Positions 13,653 through 21,374 of a DNA stretch of 48,645 nucleotides are shown here, piece by piece. A program made the translations under genes and the position numbers. Numbering within the stretch: position 1 is the stretch's first letter; the number at the start of each line of letters is the position of its first letter. Location: the IMG/VR virus record IMGVR_UViG_3300024518_000003, positions 1-48,645 of that record. The stretch is one strand, 5' to 3'. Under the pieces are notes generated by a model. That model was not told the origin of the DNA. It searched no databases and was given only the letters and a program-made list of their open reading frames with translations. This DNA comes from a virus.

Positions 13653-13898
13653 TTATCTCCCCATCAGGCGGGCAAGAGTTCTCGCCACCTGCGATCCCGC
13701 ACTCGTCGAGGCCCGCCCCGCTAAGAGGGCAAGAGCCCTCTTAGTGAGAGTAGGCTTGACGCCTCTGCGATACGCACCGTACATATTGGCATCCCAAACC
13801 AACCGGCCGCTGAGCCAGCTTTCCAGGGTCTTGCCTTCTCGTTTCAAGTTCCTCTTGTACGCTTCGTACGACTCGTTACTCTTCCGTGGTCTGTTCAT
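13653..13898 (-). CDS. Basic hypothetical protein, 81 aa
   Basis: The protein is rich in Arg and Lys (NRPRKSNESYEAYKRNLKRE), with GKTLESWLSGRLVWDANMYG and a basic Ala/Leu C-terminus. No family recognised. ATG 13898 overlaps the 57-aa gene by 23 bp. The adjoining 109-aa gene starts 3 bp downstream of its stop. Confidence 0.65.
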   Translation of the reverse strand: MNRPRKSNESYEAYKRNLKREGKTLESWLSGRLVWDANMYGAYRRGVKPTLTKRALALLAGRASTSAGSQVARTLARLMGR

Positions 13899-14049
13899 AC
13901 ATCTCCTCCTTTACATGTGTCAGTGATTCGATAATCATAATCGCTGCGTAGTATTCCGGATATTTACGACGGAACCGTTTGTTATCGCTGAGCTCCCGCG
14001 TTAGCGCACGAACCACAGCGAGTACCTGCTCGTCTACCTCTCTACTCAT
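13876..14049 (-). CDS. Hypothetical helical protein, 57 aa
   Basis: ATG 14049 forms an ATGA overlap with the preceding 51-aa membrane gene, preceded by AAGGAGG. The product looks entirely helical (VDEQVLAVVRALTRELSDNK, then YPEYYAAIMIIESLTHVKEE). Function unknown. Confidence 0.6.
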   Translation of the reverse strand: MSREVDEQVLAVVRALTRELSDNKRFRRKYPEYYAAIMIIESLTHVKEEMYEQTTEE

Positions 14050-14201
14050 TCGAACCTCCTTAGGTCACTTAAAGTTATGAGATCACGAAAGATACTGCCC
14101 AGAACCAAACCTATCGCAACGCCGTACCATTCTTCTCTTCCGGTAGACACCCAGAGTACTAATACCACCCAGTATGTCCCCCAGAACATCCAGTCTCTCA
14201 T
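14046..14201 (-). CDS. Small membrane protein, 51 aa
   Basis: ATG 14201 overlaps the helicase stop (ATGA). Two hydrophobic segments are visible: MFWGTYWVVLVLWVS and WYGVAIGLVLGSIF, separated by a charged turn (TGREE), suggesting a two-pass membrane hairpin. Such small holin-like proteins are common, but placement with the helicase argues against a simple lysis role. Confidence 0.6.
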   Translation of the reverse strand: MRDWMFWGTYWVVLVLWVSTGREEWYGVAIGLVLGSIFRDLITLSDLRRFE

Positions 14202-15829
14202 TTGTCCCCCAATATCCGGCCAGTTAGCGCGTTAGCGTCCACGGCCTTTAATGTCTGGGCGGTTAGAACGTCTACCCCAAAGGTGTGGTAAAACCGCCGT
14301 TGTGCCGTCGATCTGTCTTGACCTTCGGCCTTCTTCTGCCCGCCCCAAGCCTGCATTGCCTCCAGTAAGATCGACTGTGCAGCCTGAGTCTTTTCGTGCC
14401 GTTTAACGCCTGCCAACACACCTATGTGTGGCACACACCTGCCCTCGAGTTCAGCTTTGACTTCGGCTGAACTCCGGTTTACTCTCGCCACCTCCCCTCT
14501 CAACCGAGCAAGAGCTTCTCCGCTCAGTTCAATTAGATCTCCGTCGACAAACTCCGGAGCGGATCGTTCGACAGGCTCCGGGATATATCCACATTCGGGA
14601 CATCCTTTATGTATTCTCTCGTATGCTGCAGTGCATTCCGGACAGCTTGTGAGAGGAACTACACCCTCTAAACTTGCTGTGCGTTTCTGCCTACGGTCCA
14701 GGGACCATTCCCGAAGAGTGTCGGGGAGGCCGAACCCCGGCCGGGTTGTGTTCCCGACATGGTCTATTATGATGGCGTGGTCTTTTCCGGGGAATGGCCT
14801 CAGCGCTCGCCCAAACTGCTGACTGTACAGAGCGAAAGATTGTGTTGGCCTCGCGAACGAGACGACCGATATTGCAGGAAGGTCGAACCCTTCTCCGAAC
14901 AAGTCCACATTGCAGAGCTGCAATAGCTCACCCTTCGCCAGTTTCCGGATGCAGGACGTACGCTTACGGTCAGGAGTACCCCCGTCGAGGGACTCCGCAG
15001 GCACCCCCGCTGCTCTGTAGTCATGGGCTAGTTGCTCTGACAGTTCGACCGAAGGGGCGAAGGTGACTCCCCGTAACCCCGCAGCATGTTTGAGGTAATG
15101 CCCGACCACGCAACCCACGACGTCACTGCGTTTGACAGCGTCTGCAGCAGAACGCTGGGTGAAGTCCCCGTTCACCCCAGTCTTGAGCCCCGTCAGATCT
15201 AGAGACGAGGACGGCGCGTATATCCGGTAATCTGTCAAGAACCCTGCTCGTGTGAGCTCCCGCATGTTGGGGCCGATGACCAGGCCGTCGAATACTCCGT
15301 CTGTCTCACGGCTTAACCCTCTCCCGTCTGCACGGCACGGTGTGGCGGTCACGCCCAACCCGTACTGAGCATTGCGGAATAGAGCTGTGGCCTTACCCCA
15401 CTTGTTCTTAGTCTGTACATGATGGGCCTCATCGATCACCCAGAACTGTACCCGATCAGCCCATGCCTTTCGCCATTCGGGCAGTCGGATCAGGGTATCC
15501 ACACCTGCAACAGATACTGGTGCTCCACCAGAGTGGTAGTTCTTACCCGTATGTTCGACGTGTAAGTCTACGCAGAGTTTTACGACTGGATCCGGGGCGG
15601 TAATGTCGTGTCTTATCCCGCACTTAGCCAGCGCCAGAGAGATCTGGGATACCAGCTCTTGCCTGTGCGCGATGGCGCAGGTCCGGAGACCCATCCTACG
15701 GATCGTGTCCGCCATCAGGACAGTCTTTCCGGCACCGGTAGGCATGACCAGCATCTGGTTCTGGACCCCTGCCTTCCAAGCAGCAATTAGCTCTTGTTGG
15801 GCATCTATTTGATACTGGCGCAGCTCCAC
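14198..15829 (-). CDS. SF2 DEAH-type DNA helicase with C-terminal zinc ribbon
   Basis: This ATP-driven helicase or translocase has 543 residues. Motif I is MPTGAGKT (29-36), motif II DEAH (133-136), motif III GVTATP, and motif VI QQFGRALRP. A zinc ribbon follows the second RecA domain (CPECTAAYERIHKGCPECG, near 405-423). The architecture is that of phage DEAD/DEAH helicases found beside VRR-NUC nucleases, DUF2815 proteins and Pol A. A likely role is opening or remodelling DNA in replication or recombination. The start ATG 15829 overlaps the 61-aa HTH gene by 25 bp. Confidence 0.9.
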   Translation of the reverse strand: MELRQYQIDAQQELIAAWKAGVQNQMLVMPTGAGKTVLMADTIRRMGLRTCAIAHRQELVSQISLALAKCGIRHDITAPDPVVKLCVDLHVEHTGKNYHSGGAPVSVAGVDTLIRLPEWRKAWADRVQFWVIDEAHHVQTKNKWGKATALFRNAQYGLGVTATPCRADGRGLSRETDGVFDGLVIGPNMRELTRAGFLTDYRIYAPSSSLDLTGLKTGVNGDFTQRSAADAVKRSDVVGCVVGHYLKHAAGLRGVTFAPSVELSEQLAHDYRAAGVPAESLDGGTPDRKRTSCIRKLAKGELLQLCNVDLFGEGFDLPAISVVSFARPTQSFALYSQQFGRALRPFPGKDHAIIIDHVGNTTRPGFGLPDTLREWSLDRRQKRTASLEGVVPLTSCPECTAAYERIHKGCPECGYIPEPVERSAPEFVDGDLIELSGEALARLRGEVARVNRSSAEVKAELEGRCVPHIGVLAGVKRHEKTQAAQSILLEAMQAWGGQKKAEGQDRSTAQRRFYHTFGVDVLTAQTLKAVDANALTGRILGDK

Positions 15830-15990
15830 TTAACCCCCCTTTTGATGTGGCTTATCAATGATTCATGAACGTCATAGTCTTTGGCGATCAGGACTTGCTT
15901 CTCGCCTTTGCTGACGCGTCGGAGAATCTCTTTAACGTCCTCCGACGACAGCTTGGATAGCTTGTTGTTGTCCCCTGTTGGGTACGTCAC
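15805..15990 (-). CDS. Small HTH protein, 61 aa
   Basis: The start is GTG 15990, overlapping the previous stop in a GTGA junction. Residues 11-52 (NKLSKLSSEDVKEILRRVSK, then AKDYDVHESLISHIKRG) match the helix-turn-helix seen at one end of phage HNH proteins and resolvases, here without a nuclease domain. DNA binding is likely; it may regulate or recruit the helicase encoded just downstream. Confidence 0.7.
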   Translation of the reverse strand: MTYPTGDNNKLSKLSSEDVKEILRRVSKGEKQVLIAKDYDVHESLISHIKRGVKWSCASIK

Positions 15991-16199
15991 GACTGTAAGT
16001 CTCCCTTCAGATCTACCTTCATGTCTATACCCCCAAATTTAAGTGCCAATTCACGCCTATGTTTGTACCTGTCCGTCTTCGCTACGAACCGGGTGCAAGA
16101 CCGACAGGGAGGGGGCCTTTGGTCCCGGAGCGGTCGACCGGACGTTATGAGGAGGTACGTACTATAATGTTCACATGTGTTACATTTGATCTCGCTCAT
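15987..16199 (-). CDS. Zinc-binding early protein, 70 aa
   Basis: I chose ATG 16199, which follows AAAGGAGAAGCACC in the mirrored leader; a longer frame to 16412 would cross the promoter. The product begins MSEIKCNTCEHYSTYLL and has PPPCRSCTRFVAKTDRY, two Cys pairs that can form one zinc site. It is the first gene of block B. Function unknown. Confidence 0.75.
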   Translation of the reverse strand: MSEIKCNTCEHYSTYLLITSGRPLRDQRPPPCRSCTRFVAKTDRYKHRRELALKFGGIDMKVDLKGDLQS

Positions 16200-16230
16200 G
16201 GTGCTTCTCCTTTCCGTTTGATCTGTTCTC

Positions 16231-16259
16231 ACCCTAACGGAAAAATTGTGACTCGTCAA
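16231..16259 (-). promoter_or_regulatory. Leftward promoter of block B
   Basis: On the minus strand, TTGACG (16259-16254), 17-bp spacer, TAGGGT (16236-16231). It mirrors the rightward promoter. The expected start is about 16224, giving a 25-base leader. Confidence 0.65.
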
Positions 16260-16267
16260 GATTTTTC

Positions 16268-16296
16268 TTGACTTGTCAAGATCGGTTCGGTAGGGT
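16268..16296 (+). promoter_or_regulatory. Rightward promoter of block C
   Basis: TTGACT (16268-16273), 17-bp spacer, TAGGGT (16291-16296). The -10 has only three consensus matches, so an activator or a phage-modified polymerase may be needed. Confidence 0.65.
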
Positions 16297-16329
16297 GAGA
16301 ACAGATCAAACGGAAAGGAGATATACACA

Positions 16330-18357
16330 ATGTTTGAAGAGTTCAGAAATCTCGTAGGTACTAAAGTAGAACAAATGATGAGCAGCCACGCCACCCTGTA
16401 CGTAGTGGACATTCCTAAAGAGAAACTGTGGGATCATTACCTTCAGAGTTTTCCTCCAGGTACGAACCCTATGTTCCGGCAGCGCACGGAACACGATTGT
16501 TCGACGTGTCGATCGTTCATAAGGAGGATGGGCAGAGTCGTCGCTATTGAGGACGGGAAGTTGGTCAGTATCTGGGACGTGATGCGTGCTGGCCTTACGT
16601 ACCAGCCAGTGGCCGACAGCATGGCGGAGCTGGTAAAGTCTGCAAAGATCGCAGCTCCGTTCTTCTCTAAGGAAAGGAACATAGGCCATGCAGAGAACCT
16701 TGAGGACGTGGAGAAGGGGCGGATACGTTGGACACACTATCACGCCAAGGTAGCTCCTATGTTTGTCACAGGCAGTGTGGGAGCATCGGTTGGTGAGTTC
16801 ATCGGGAGACATACTGTGCTGAAGGGGTCTTTACGTAAAATATCAGGAGAGGCAGTGGAGGAGGTCTTGGAGCTGATCGAAGAGGAGAGGCTGTATAAAG
16901 GTACGGAATGGCTTGGGGCATTGACTGCTTTTCTAGCTCTCCGTAAGAACTGGGTGGAGCTAGGCGGTGCGGCTAAAGAGCTATTCGAGTGGGACGCGGC
17001 GGCGTCGGTGGCCGGTAGCGCAATCGCGCACATGAAGAACCTTTCAATCGGTACCCTCCTGGTCGACGTGACAGAGGGTGTGGTCATGGAGGAAGCAGTA
17101 CGGAAGTACGAGAATATCGTAGCTCCAAGCAACTATAAGCGCCCCAAGGAGATTTTCACAAAAGCGACACTGGAGAAGGCCAAGCTGAAGCTCGATGAGC
17201 TCGGCCTTAGCAAGTCATATGGCCGCATGTCCGCGACAACATACAGCGTGCCGGTGGCGGGAGTATTCTATTCAGACACGAAGTACACAAGCCCAGAGCT
17301 AGATGTATTCGAAGAGCTGGGGAAAGATGTTCAGATCTCCGATAAGATGATCCGGAACGCCACGCCGATCAAGATCATAAAGTTTCTATGCCTGCCAGAA
17401 CTCAGGTCTGGAGGATTGGAGATACTGGTAGAGCCCAGATTGACCAAGAATTTCGTGTCTTTGGTAGGGCCATCCGACCCTGACGCTAAGCCCATCACTA
17501 AGTGGGACAACAATATCACCTGGGCGTATGTAGGTAACCTTGCCGACTCTGGCATCAAAGATGCGGTCAGAGACGCAGGAGGGAAAGTAGATGGAGTCCT
17601 GCGATTCTCTCTTAGCTGGAATGAGAACGGAGACTGCAACGACGATCTCGATGCTCACTGCATAGAGCCCTGCGGGAACGTCATATACTACAGTAACAGT
17701 ACCAACCGTAACACGACTGGCGTGCTGGACATCGACATAACGAACCCCGAGACTCAGTGTAAGGGAGGCCAGGCAGTAGAGAATATAACTTGGTCGGATG
17801 AGTCGAAGATGCTCGAAGGAAAGTACGAATTCAAGGTCCACAACTTCGAAAAGAAAGGGGGGCTAAGTGGATTTAACGCAGAGCTAGAATACGGCGGAGA
17901 AGTTCTCCACTACTCCTGGCCCTCTCCTCTAACGAACAGGGAGAAGGTAAGCGTGGTCACCCTCCGGTTTACGCCGCACAAAGGGATTGAGGTGCTGTCA
18001 AGTATTGCTGGAGGTGCGAGCAGCAGCGTCGAGATATGCGGTCTTAAGACACGAACGTTTAGACGAGTCACCAGAGGCATGATGTCCCCCAACTACTGGG
18101 GCGGTCAGCGCTTTGGCAGTAGACACTATATGTTTATGCTCGAAGGGTGTAAGATAGACGAAAGGCTGAACGGGTTCTTTAACGAATTCCTCCCGACGGA
18201 ACTGCTAGAGCACAAGAGAGTATTTGCGGCCCTCGGGTCAAAGATGAAAGTTACTCCTTCAGACGACCAACTGTCTGGAGTAGGGTTTAACGAGACGGTT
18301 AGAAACCATTTTATCTGTCGGTTGAAATCCGGCAAAATTATGAAAGTAGAGGTGTAG
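16330..18357 (+). CDS. Large early protein with DUF2135/YfaP-like domain, 675 aa
   Basis: This is the first gene of block C, with a strong leader (AAAGGAGATATACACA then ATG). The N-terminus has EHDCSTCRSFIRRMG (near 56-70), a Cys/His site. Residues 430-560 have LRFSLSWNENGDCNDDLDAH, then GNVIYYSN, ENITW, GKYEFKVHNF and GEVLHYSW. These resemble a YfaP/DUF2135 beta-sandwich with acidic, possibly calcium-binding residues. The middle is helical. I do not know its role. It is conserved-looking and probably made in quantity early in infection. Confidence 0.75.
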   Translation: MFEEFRNLVGTKVEQMMSSHATLYVVDIPKEKLWDHYLQSFPPGTNPMFRQRTEHDCSTCRSFIRRMGRVVAIEDGKLVSIWDVMRAGLTYQPVADSMAELVKSAKIAAPFFSKERNIGHAENLEDVEKGRIRWTHYHAKVAPMFVTGSVGASVGEFIGRHTVLKGSLRKISGEAVEEVLELIEEERLYKGTEWLGALTAFLALRKNWVELGGAAKELFEWDAAASVAGSAIAHMKNLSIGTLLVDVTEGVVMEEAVRKYENIVAPSNYKRPKEIFTKATLEKAKLKLDELGLSKSYGRMSATTYSVPVAGVFYSDTKYTSPELDVFEELGKDVQISDKMIRNATPIKIIKFLCLPELRSGGLEILVEPRLTKNFVSLVGPSDPDAKPITKWDNNITWAYVGNLADSGIKDAVRDAGGKVDGVLRFSLSWNENGDCNDDLDAHCIEPCGNVIYYSNSTNRNTTGVLDIDITNPETQCKGGQAVENITWSDESKMLEGKYEFKVHNFEKKGGLSGFNAELEYGGEVLHYSWPSPLTNREKVSVVTLRFTPHKGIEVLSSIAGGASSSVEICGLKTRTFRRVTRGMMSPNYWGGQRFGSRHYMFMLEGCKIDERLNGFFNEFLPTELLEHKRVFAALGSKMKVTPSDDQLSGVGFNETVRNHFICRLKSGKIMKVEV

Positions 18358-18358
18358 T

Positions 18359-18736
18359 ATGAAGTTACTCGAGAGGGCGATACGACAGAGATGGAGATTT
18401 GATTCGAGCATAGGCCCCCTGTCTACGGAACAACTATGGGACGTAGACCTGAAGGTCTTGGATGAAACGTACGTATACCTCGGCCAGAAACTAAGGGCAA
18501 TCGCGGGAGAAGGACTGGCCCCCGCGTCGGAGTCCACGGATGTTTCTAGGTATGGAGGCAAGATGGCCCTGCTCAAACATGTGTATGACACACGTGTGGC
18601 AGAGAGTGAAGCCAAAGAGGAGAGGGTGCTTATGCGGCAGAAGGCGGACCGTCTCGACGAGATAATAGAACGGAAGAAAAATCAGGAATTAGAAGAACTA
18701 TCAATAGAAGAATTGGAGGCAATGAAGAATGATTAA
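18359..18736 (+). CDS. Conserved-looking phage protein, 125 aa
   Basis: ATG 18359 lies one base after the previous stop (TAGTATG), indicating coupling. The protein is helical, with IGPLSTEQLWDVDL near the start, a middle with KMALLKHVYDTRVAESEA and an acidic C-terminus rich in Glu and Leu. I recall similar small proteins beside the next gene in other phages, but no function. Confidence 0.7.
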   Translation: MKLLERAIRQRWRFDSSIGPLSTEQLWDVDLKVLDETYVYLGQKLRAIAGEGLAPASESTDVSRYGGKMALLKHVYDTRVAESEAKEERVLMRQKADRLDEIIERKKNQELEELSIEELEAMKND

Positions 18737-19424
18737 ATTTGAGGTAGGTAACGACCCATTTATGATGAAGGTAGTAGCGAAGGGCTTGGAAGTGATGGCC
18801 GAAGAGCTCGCAAAGAGACCGGTGCCGACATTCGGGCCGAAGGTGTTCGGCAGTGTCGTGGAGGGGCCCGCCGTAGAGGGCGCGGAACCATCTGAGGACG
18901 TACTGGTGCCGAGCCAGGCCCCGAAGGCCGGTGACTCCGTATTGCACATGAGGCCCACAGGAGGTGAGGCTGCACCCCTCGCAGAAGAGCCCGAGGACAG
19001 CGTTGTCTCCGGGGCTGATGTCGACTCTGCAGGAGTGCCTTGGGACAGCCGCATCCACAGCGGTTCTCAAAAGACCTTGGCTAAGAGCGGGCAATGGAAG
19101 AAGAAACGCTATGTCAGTCCGGAGGTGGTCGAGAAGGTAGAAGCAGAGCTGCTCGCAGCTCGTCCCGCTCTCGCTGGACAGACGGCCACGCCCTCAGCAG
19201 CGCCGCCCCCTCCGCCTCCCGTGCCGGGCACTGAGGGTGCTCCCGCCCCTCCCGTGAGCTTCATGGACCTCTTGCGGGCCATAACGGACCGGGCGATTAG
19301 TCCGGACGTTGTAGCGAAGGCAGCGTCGCACTGCGGCCTGGGCAGTCTCATTGAGGCTAACGGGAAGGATGAGATTGTGTCCATACTATACGGTATCTTG
19401 ATCAACGGAGAGGCGGTAATATGA
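18729..19424 (+). CDS. Phage replication-cassette protein with VDxxGxPWDxRIHS motif, 231 aa
   Basis: Residues about 97-130 contain DVDSAGVPWDSRIHSGSQ and GQWKKKRYVSPEVV, a motif seen in many phage proteins next to DUF2800 and DUF2815 genes. Before it lies a low-complexity Pro/Glu/Gly region, and after it a proline run (PPPPPPVPG) and a folded C-terminus. It overlaps both neighbours by 4-8 bp. A scaffold or DNA-binding role in replication or recombination is inferred from context only. Confidence 0.7.
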   Translation: MIKFEVGNDPFMMKVVAKGLEVMAEELAKRPVPTFGPKVFGSVVEGPAVEGAEPSEDVLVPSQAPKAGDSVLHMRPTGGEAAPLAEEPEDSVVSGADVDSAGVPWDSRIHSGSQKTLAKSGQWKKKRYVSPEVVEKVEAELLAARPALAGQTATPSAAPPPPPPVPGTEGAPAPPVSFMDLLRAITDRAISPDVVAKAASHCGLGSLIEANGKDEIVSILYGILINGEAVI

Positions 19425-20509
19425 CAGGCAAGCCCACACCATCCTCGGCGCACAACTGGGGAGGGCAGGACGGATGTACAGCGTTCGTAAGCATGCACGC
19501 AAAGTATCCCGACCTCTCAGACCGGACGAAAGCTGAAGAGGGAATCGCTGCCCATAAGGCTGCAGCGGCTATGCTCTTAGGGACACCTCCGCCAGAGGAG
19601 ATGGACCCAGAGACTGTGGCCAAGCTGCAGACGTATGTGTCCGATGTACAGACGATGTCGAAGGGGCAGGAGATCCATGTTGAAGAGAAAATAACGTGCT
19701 CCAGGATCCACCCGGAATCGGAAGGCTATATAGATGTGTGGTCCTTCGTCCCCGAAGATGGAACATTGTACATTTGGGACCTGAAATGGGGCAACACCAT
19801 CGTAGACGCGTTCGAATTCTTACAGGGTATCTGTTATGCAGGTGGGCTTCTGGAGAGGATAGGCATGCCAGAACATAAGGTTCTCGTTCAGATCAGGATC
19901 GTCCAGCCTAACTCCTGGCTAACGTCAGATCCCATATCGACGTGGACTGTCCGTGCTGAGAACCTACGGCCTTATATTAACCAGCTTGAGACTGCAGCGC
20001 ATGAAGCCATGTCGGATTCACCAACCGCCAGATCCGGACCTCAGTGCCTGCAGTGTAACGCGAGGCATGATTGCCAGACCTCAGTGTCTGCAGGGGTCCG
20101 AATGTTCGAAGCGGCCTCTGAACCCACACCCTTAGACCTGACGCCCGAGGCGTTAGGGAAGCAGTTGAAGTTCGTGCGTAGAGCTTGTAAACAGCTCGAG
20201 GCGATCAAGGCGTCGACCGAGCAGCACGTTAACAGCCTTGTTGCAGCGGGAGAATCTGTCCCTGGTTGGGAGCTGTCGCCTCAGACCTCTCGTGAGAAAT
20301 GGACCGCACCCACGCAGATAGTAGAAGAATTAGGCACTTTGTTGGGTCTGAAGCTCACCAAGATCGCACCCGTAACCCCTAACCAAGCTCGGGCTCTTGG
20401 GATTCCAGAAGACTTATTGGCGATGTATTCCAGGAGGCCCAAAGCGACGTACAAACTAACTGAAATTGACGCAAAGAAACGATTCAGAAAGGGAGAATTA
20501 ACGATATGA
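19421..20509 (+). CDS. DUF2800-type PD-(D/E)XK nuclease, 362 aa
   Basis: The N-terminus SAHNWGGQDGCTAFVSMHAK and AEEGIAAHKAAAAMLLG match the DUF2800 start. EEKITC, GYIDVW and YIWDLKWGN supply the D and D-x-K active-site pattern of a Cas4/RecB-like nuclease. A Cys cluster near residue 207-216 (CLQCNARHDC) may bind a metal or Fe-S cluster. It probably trims DNA ends together with the downstream ssDNA-binding protein. It overlaps the preceding gene by 4 bp (ATGA). Confidence 0.85.
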   Translation: MTGKPTPSSAHNWGGQDGCTAFVSMHAKYPDLSDRTKAEEGIAAHKAAAAMLLGTPPPEEMDPETVAKLQTYVSDVQTMSKGQEIHVEEKITCSRIHPESEGYIDVWSFVPEDGTLYIWDLKWGNTIVDAFEFLQGICYAGGLLERIGMPEHKVLVQIRIVQPNSWLTSDPISTWTVRAENLRPYINQLETAAHEAMSDSPTARSGPQCLQCNARHDCQTSVSAGVRMFEAASEPTPLDLTPEALGKQLKFVRRACKQLEAIKASTEQHVNSLVAAGESVPGWELSPQTSREKWTAPTQIVEELGTLLGLKLTKIAPVTPNQARALGIPEDLLAMYSRRPKATYKLTEIDAKKRFRKGELTI

Positions 20510-21324
20510 AAGAATTCACGACCGGGGCCGGAAGGCTCGTACAAGGGCACGTATTCAACGGAAAGACAACGAACCGTAAGGGAGAGCCCCTGAAGAACAG
20601 GAAGGGCGAACCCCGAACGGACTATTTCTTCGCCATCGCTATCCGGAAGGACGACCCATCAGCACAGCAATTGATCAATATGATAGAGGGTGTGGCTAAG
20701 GAAGCGTTCCCCAACATGTTCGGGGCGGATGGTAGATGTACGATCCCGAAGTTCAGTTTCAAGTATGTGGACGGAGACAGCACACTCCCCAACGGAGAGG
20801 GGAAGAAACCCTGTGATACTGAGGGGTTTCCAGGTTGTTACGTATTCAAGTTCGCAACCTGTCTTAGAGCGCCTAGCGTCTATAACAAAGGGTTCACTCA
20901 GCTCATAACGGACCCTAACGGGATAAAAAAAGGAGATTACATCCAAGTGAACGGGACTGTCAAGGGGAACAGTACTCCCTCAGATCCGGGTGTGTACCTC
21001 AACCCCGATGGAGTACAGTTCCTCGCGTACGGAGAAGCGATCACATCAGTAGCGGACTTTGACCCTGCCAAAGCGTTTAGCGCCCCCGTTACATTACCTC
21101 CGGGAGCGTCCGAGACTCCGTTAGCAGCAGAAGCACCCACGGCAGCAGCCGGAGCCGCAAGCCCTCCGCCTCCAGACCCAAACTTCACGGAGATACCGCC
21201 ACCTCCTGCTGCCCCGGACGAGAATAGGATCATCGACGTAGGAGGACAGCCATACGCCTACAGCACCTTGAAGAAAGCAGGATGGTCTGACGTACAGATC
21301 GCTAAGTACGACGTACCATCGTAA
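20506..21324 (+). CDS. DUF2815-type single-stranded DNA-binding protein, 272 aa
   Basis: The core (residues 1-185) has VFNGKTTNRKGEPLKNRKG, DYFFAIAIRKDDPSA, GCYVFKFATCLRAPSVY and GDYIQVNGTVKGN, which read as an OB-fold protein of the DUF2815 family. Residues 200-250 are a Pro/Ala linker, and the end (GGQPYAYSTLKKAGWSDVQI) is a small C-terminal module. It should coat ssDNA during phage replication. ATG 20506 overlaps the nuclease stop. Confidence 0.85.
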   Translation: MKEFTTGAGRLVQGHVFNGKTTNRKGEPLKNRKGEPRTDYFFAIAIRKDDPSAQQLINMIEGVAKEAFPNMFGADGRCTIPKFSFKYVDGDSTLPNGEGKKPCDTEGFPGCYVFKFATCLRAPSVYNKGFTQLITDPNGIKKGDYIQVNGTVKGNSTPSDPGVYLNPDGVQFLAYGEAITSVADFDPAKAFSAPVTLPPGASETPLAAEAPTAAAGAASPPPPDPNFTEIPPPPAAPDENRIIDVGGQPYAYSTLKKAGWSDVQIAKYDVPS

Positions 21325-21332
21325 ACAGTACC

Positions 21333-21360
21333 AAGTCCCGGCTCGCGCGAGCCGGGACTT
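21333..21360 (+). other. 28-bp perfect palindrome before the polymerase gene
   Basis: The arms AAGTCCCGGCTCGC and GCGAGCCGGGACTT form a very stable stem with little or no loop. It is transcribed between the SSB-like and polymerase genes and ends 2 bases before the polymerase Shine-Dalgarno (AGGAGG). No U-run follows. Confidence 0.9.
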
Positions 21361-21374
21361 CAGGAGGTGACACA

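Larger units (their letters stand above)
16206..16321. promoter_or_regulatory. Divergent promoter region with a perfect 31-bp inverted repeat
   Basis: Bases 16206-16236 and 16291-16321 are exact reverse complements. Each arm contains a -10 box (TAGGGT), the transcription start area and a Shine-Dalgarno (GGAAAGGAG), so blocks B and C begin with the same leader. The 54-bp centre holds three GTCAAGA-type half-sites (16255-16261, 16266-16272 reversed, 16275-16281), which form two overlapping palindromes and look like a regulator-binding array. Confidence 0.9.
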
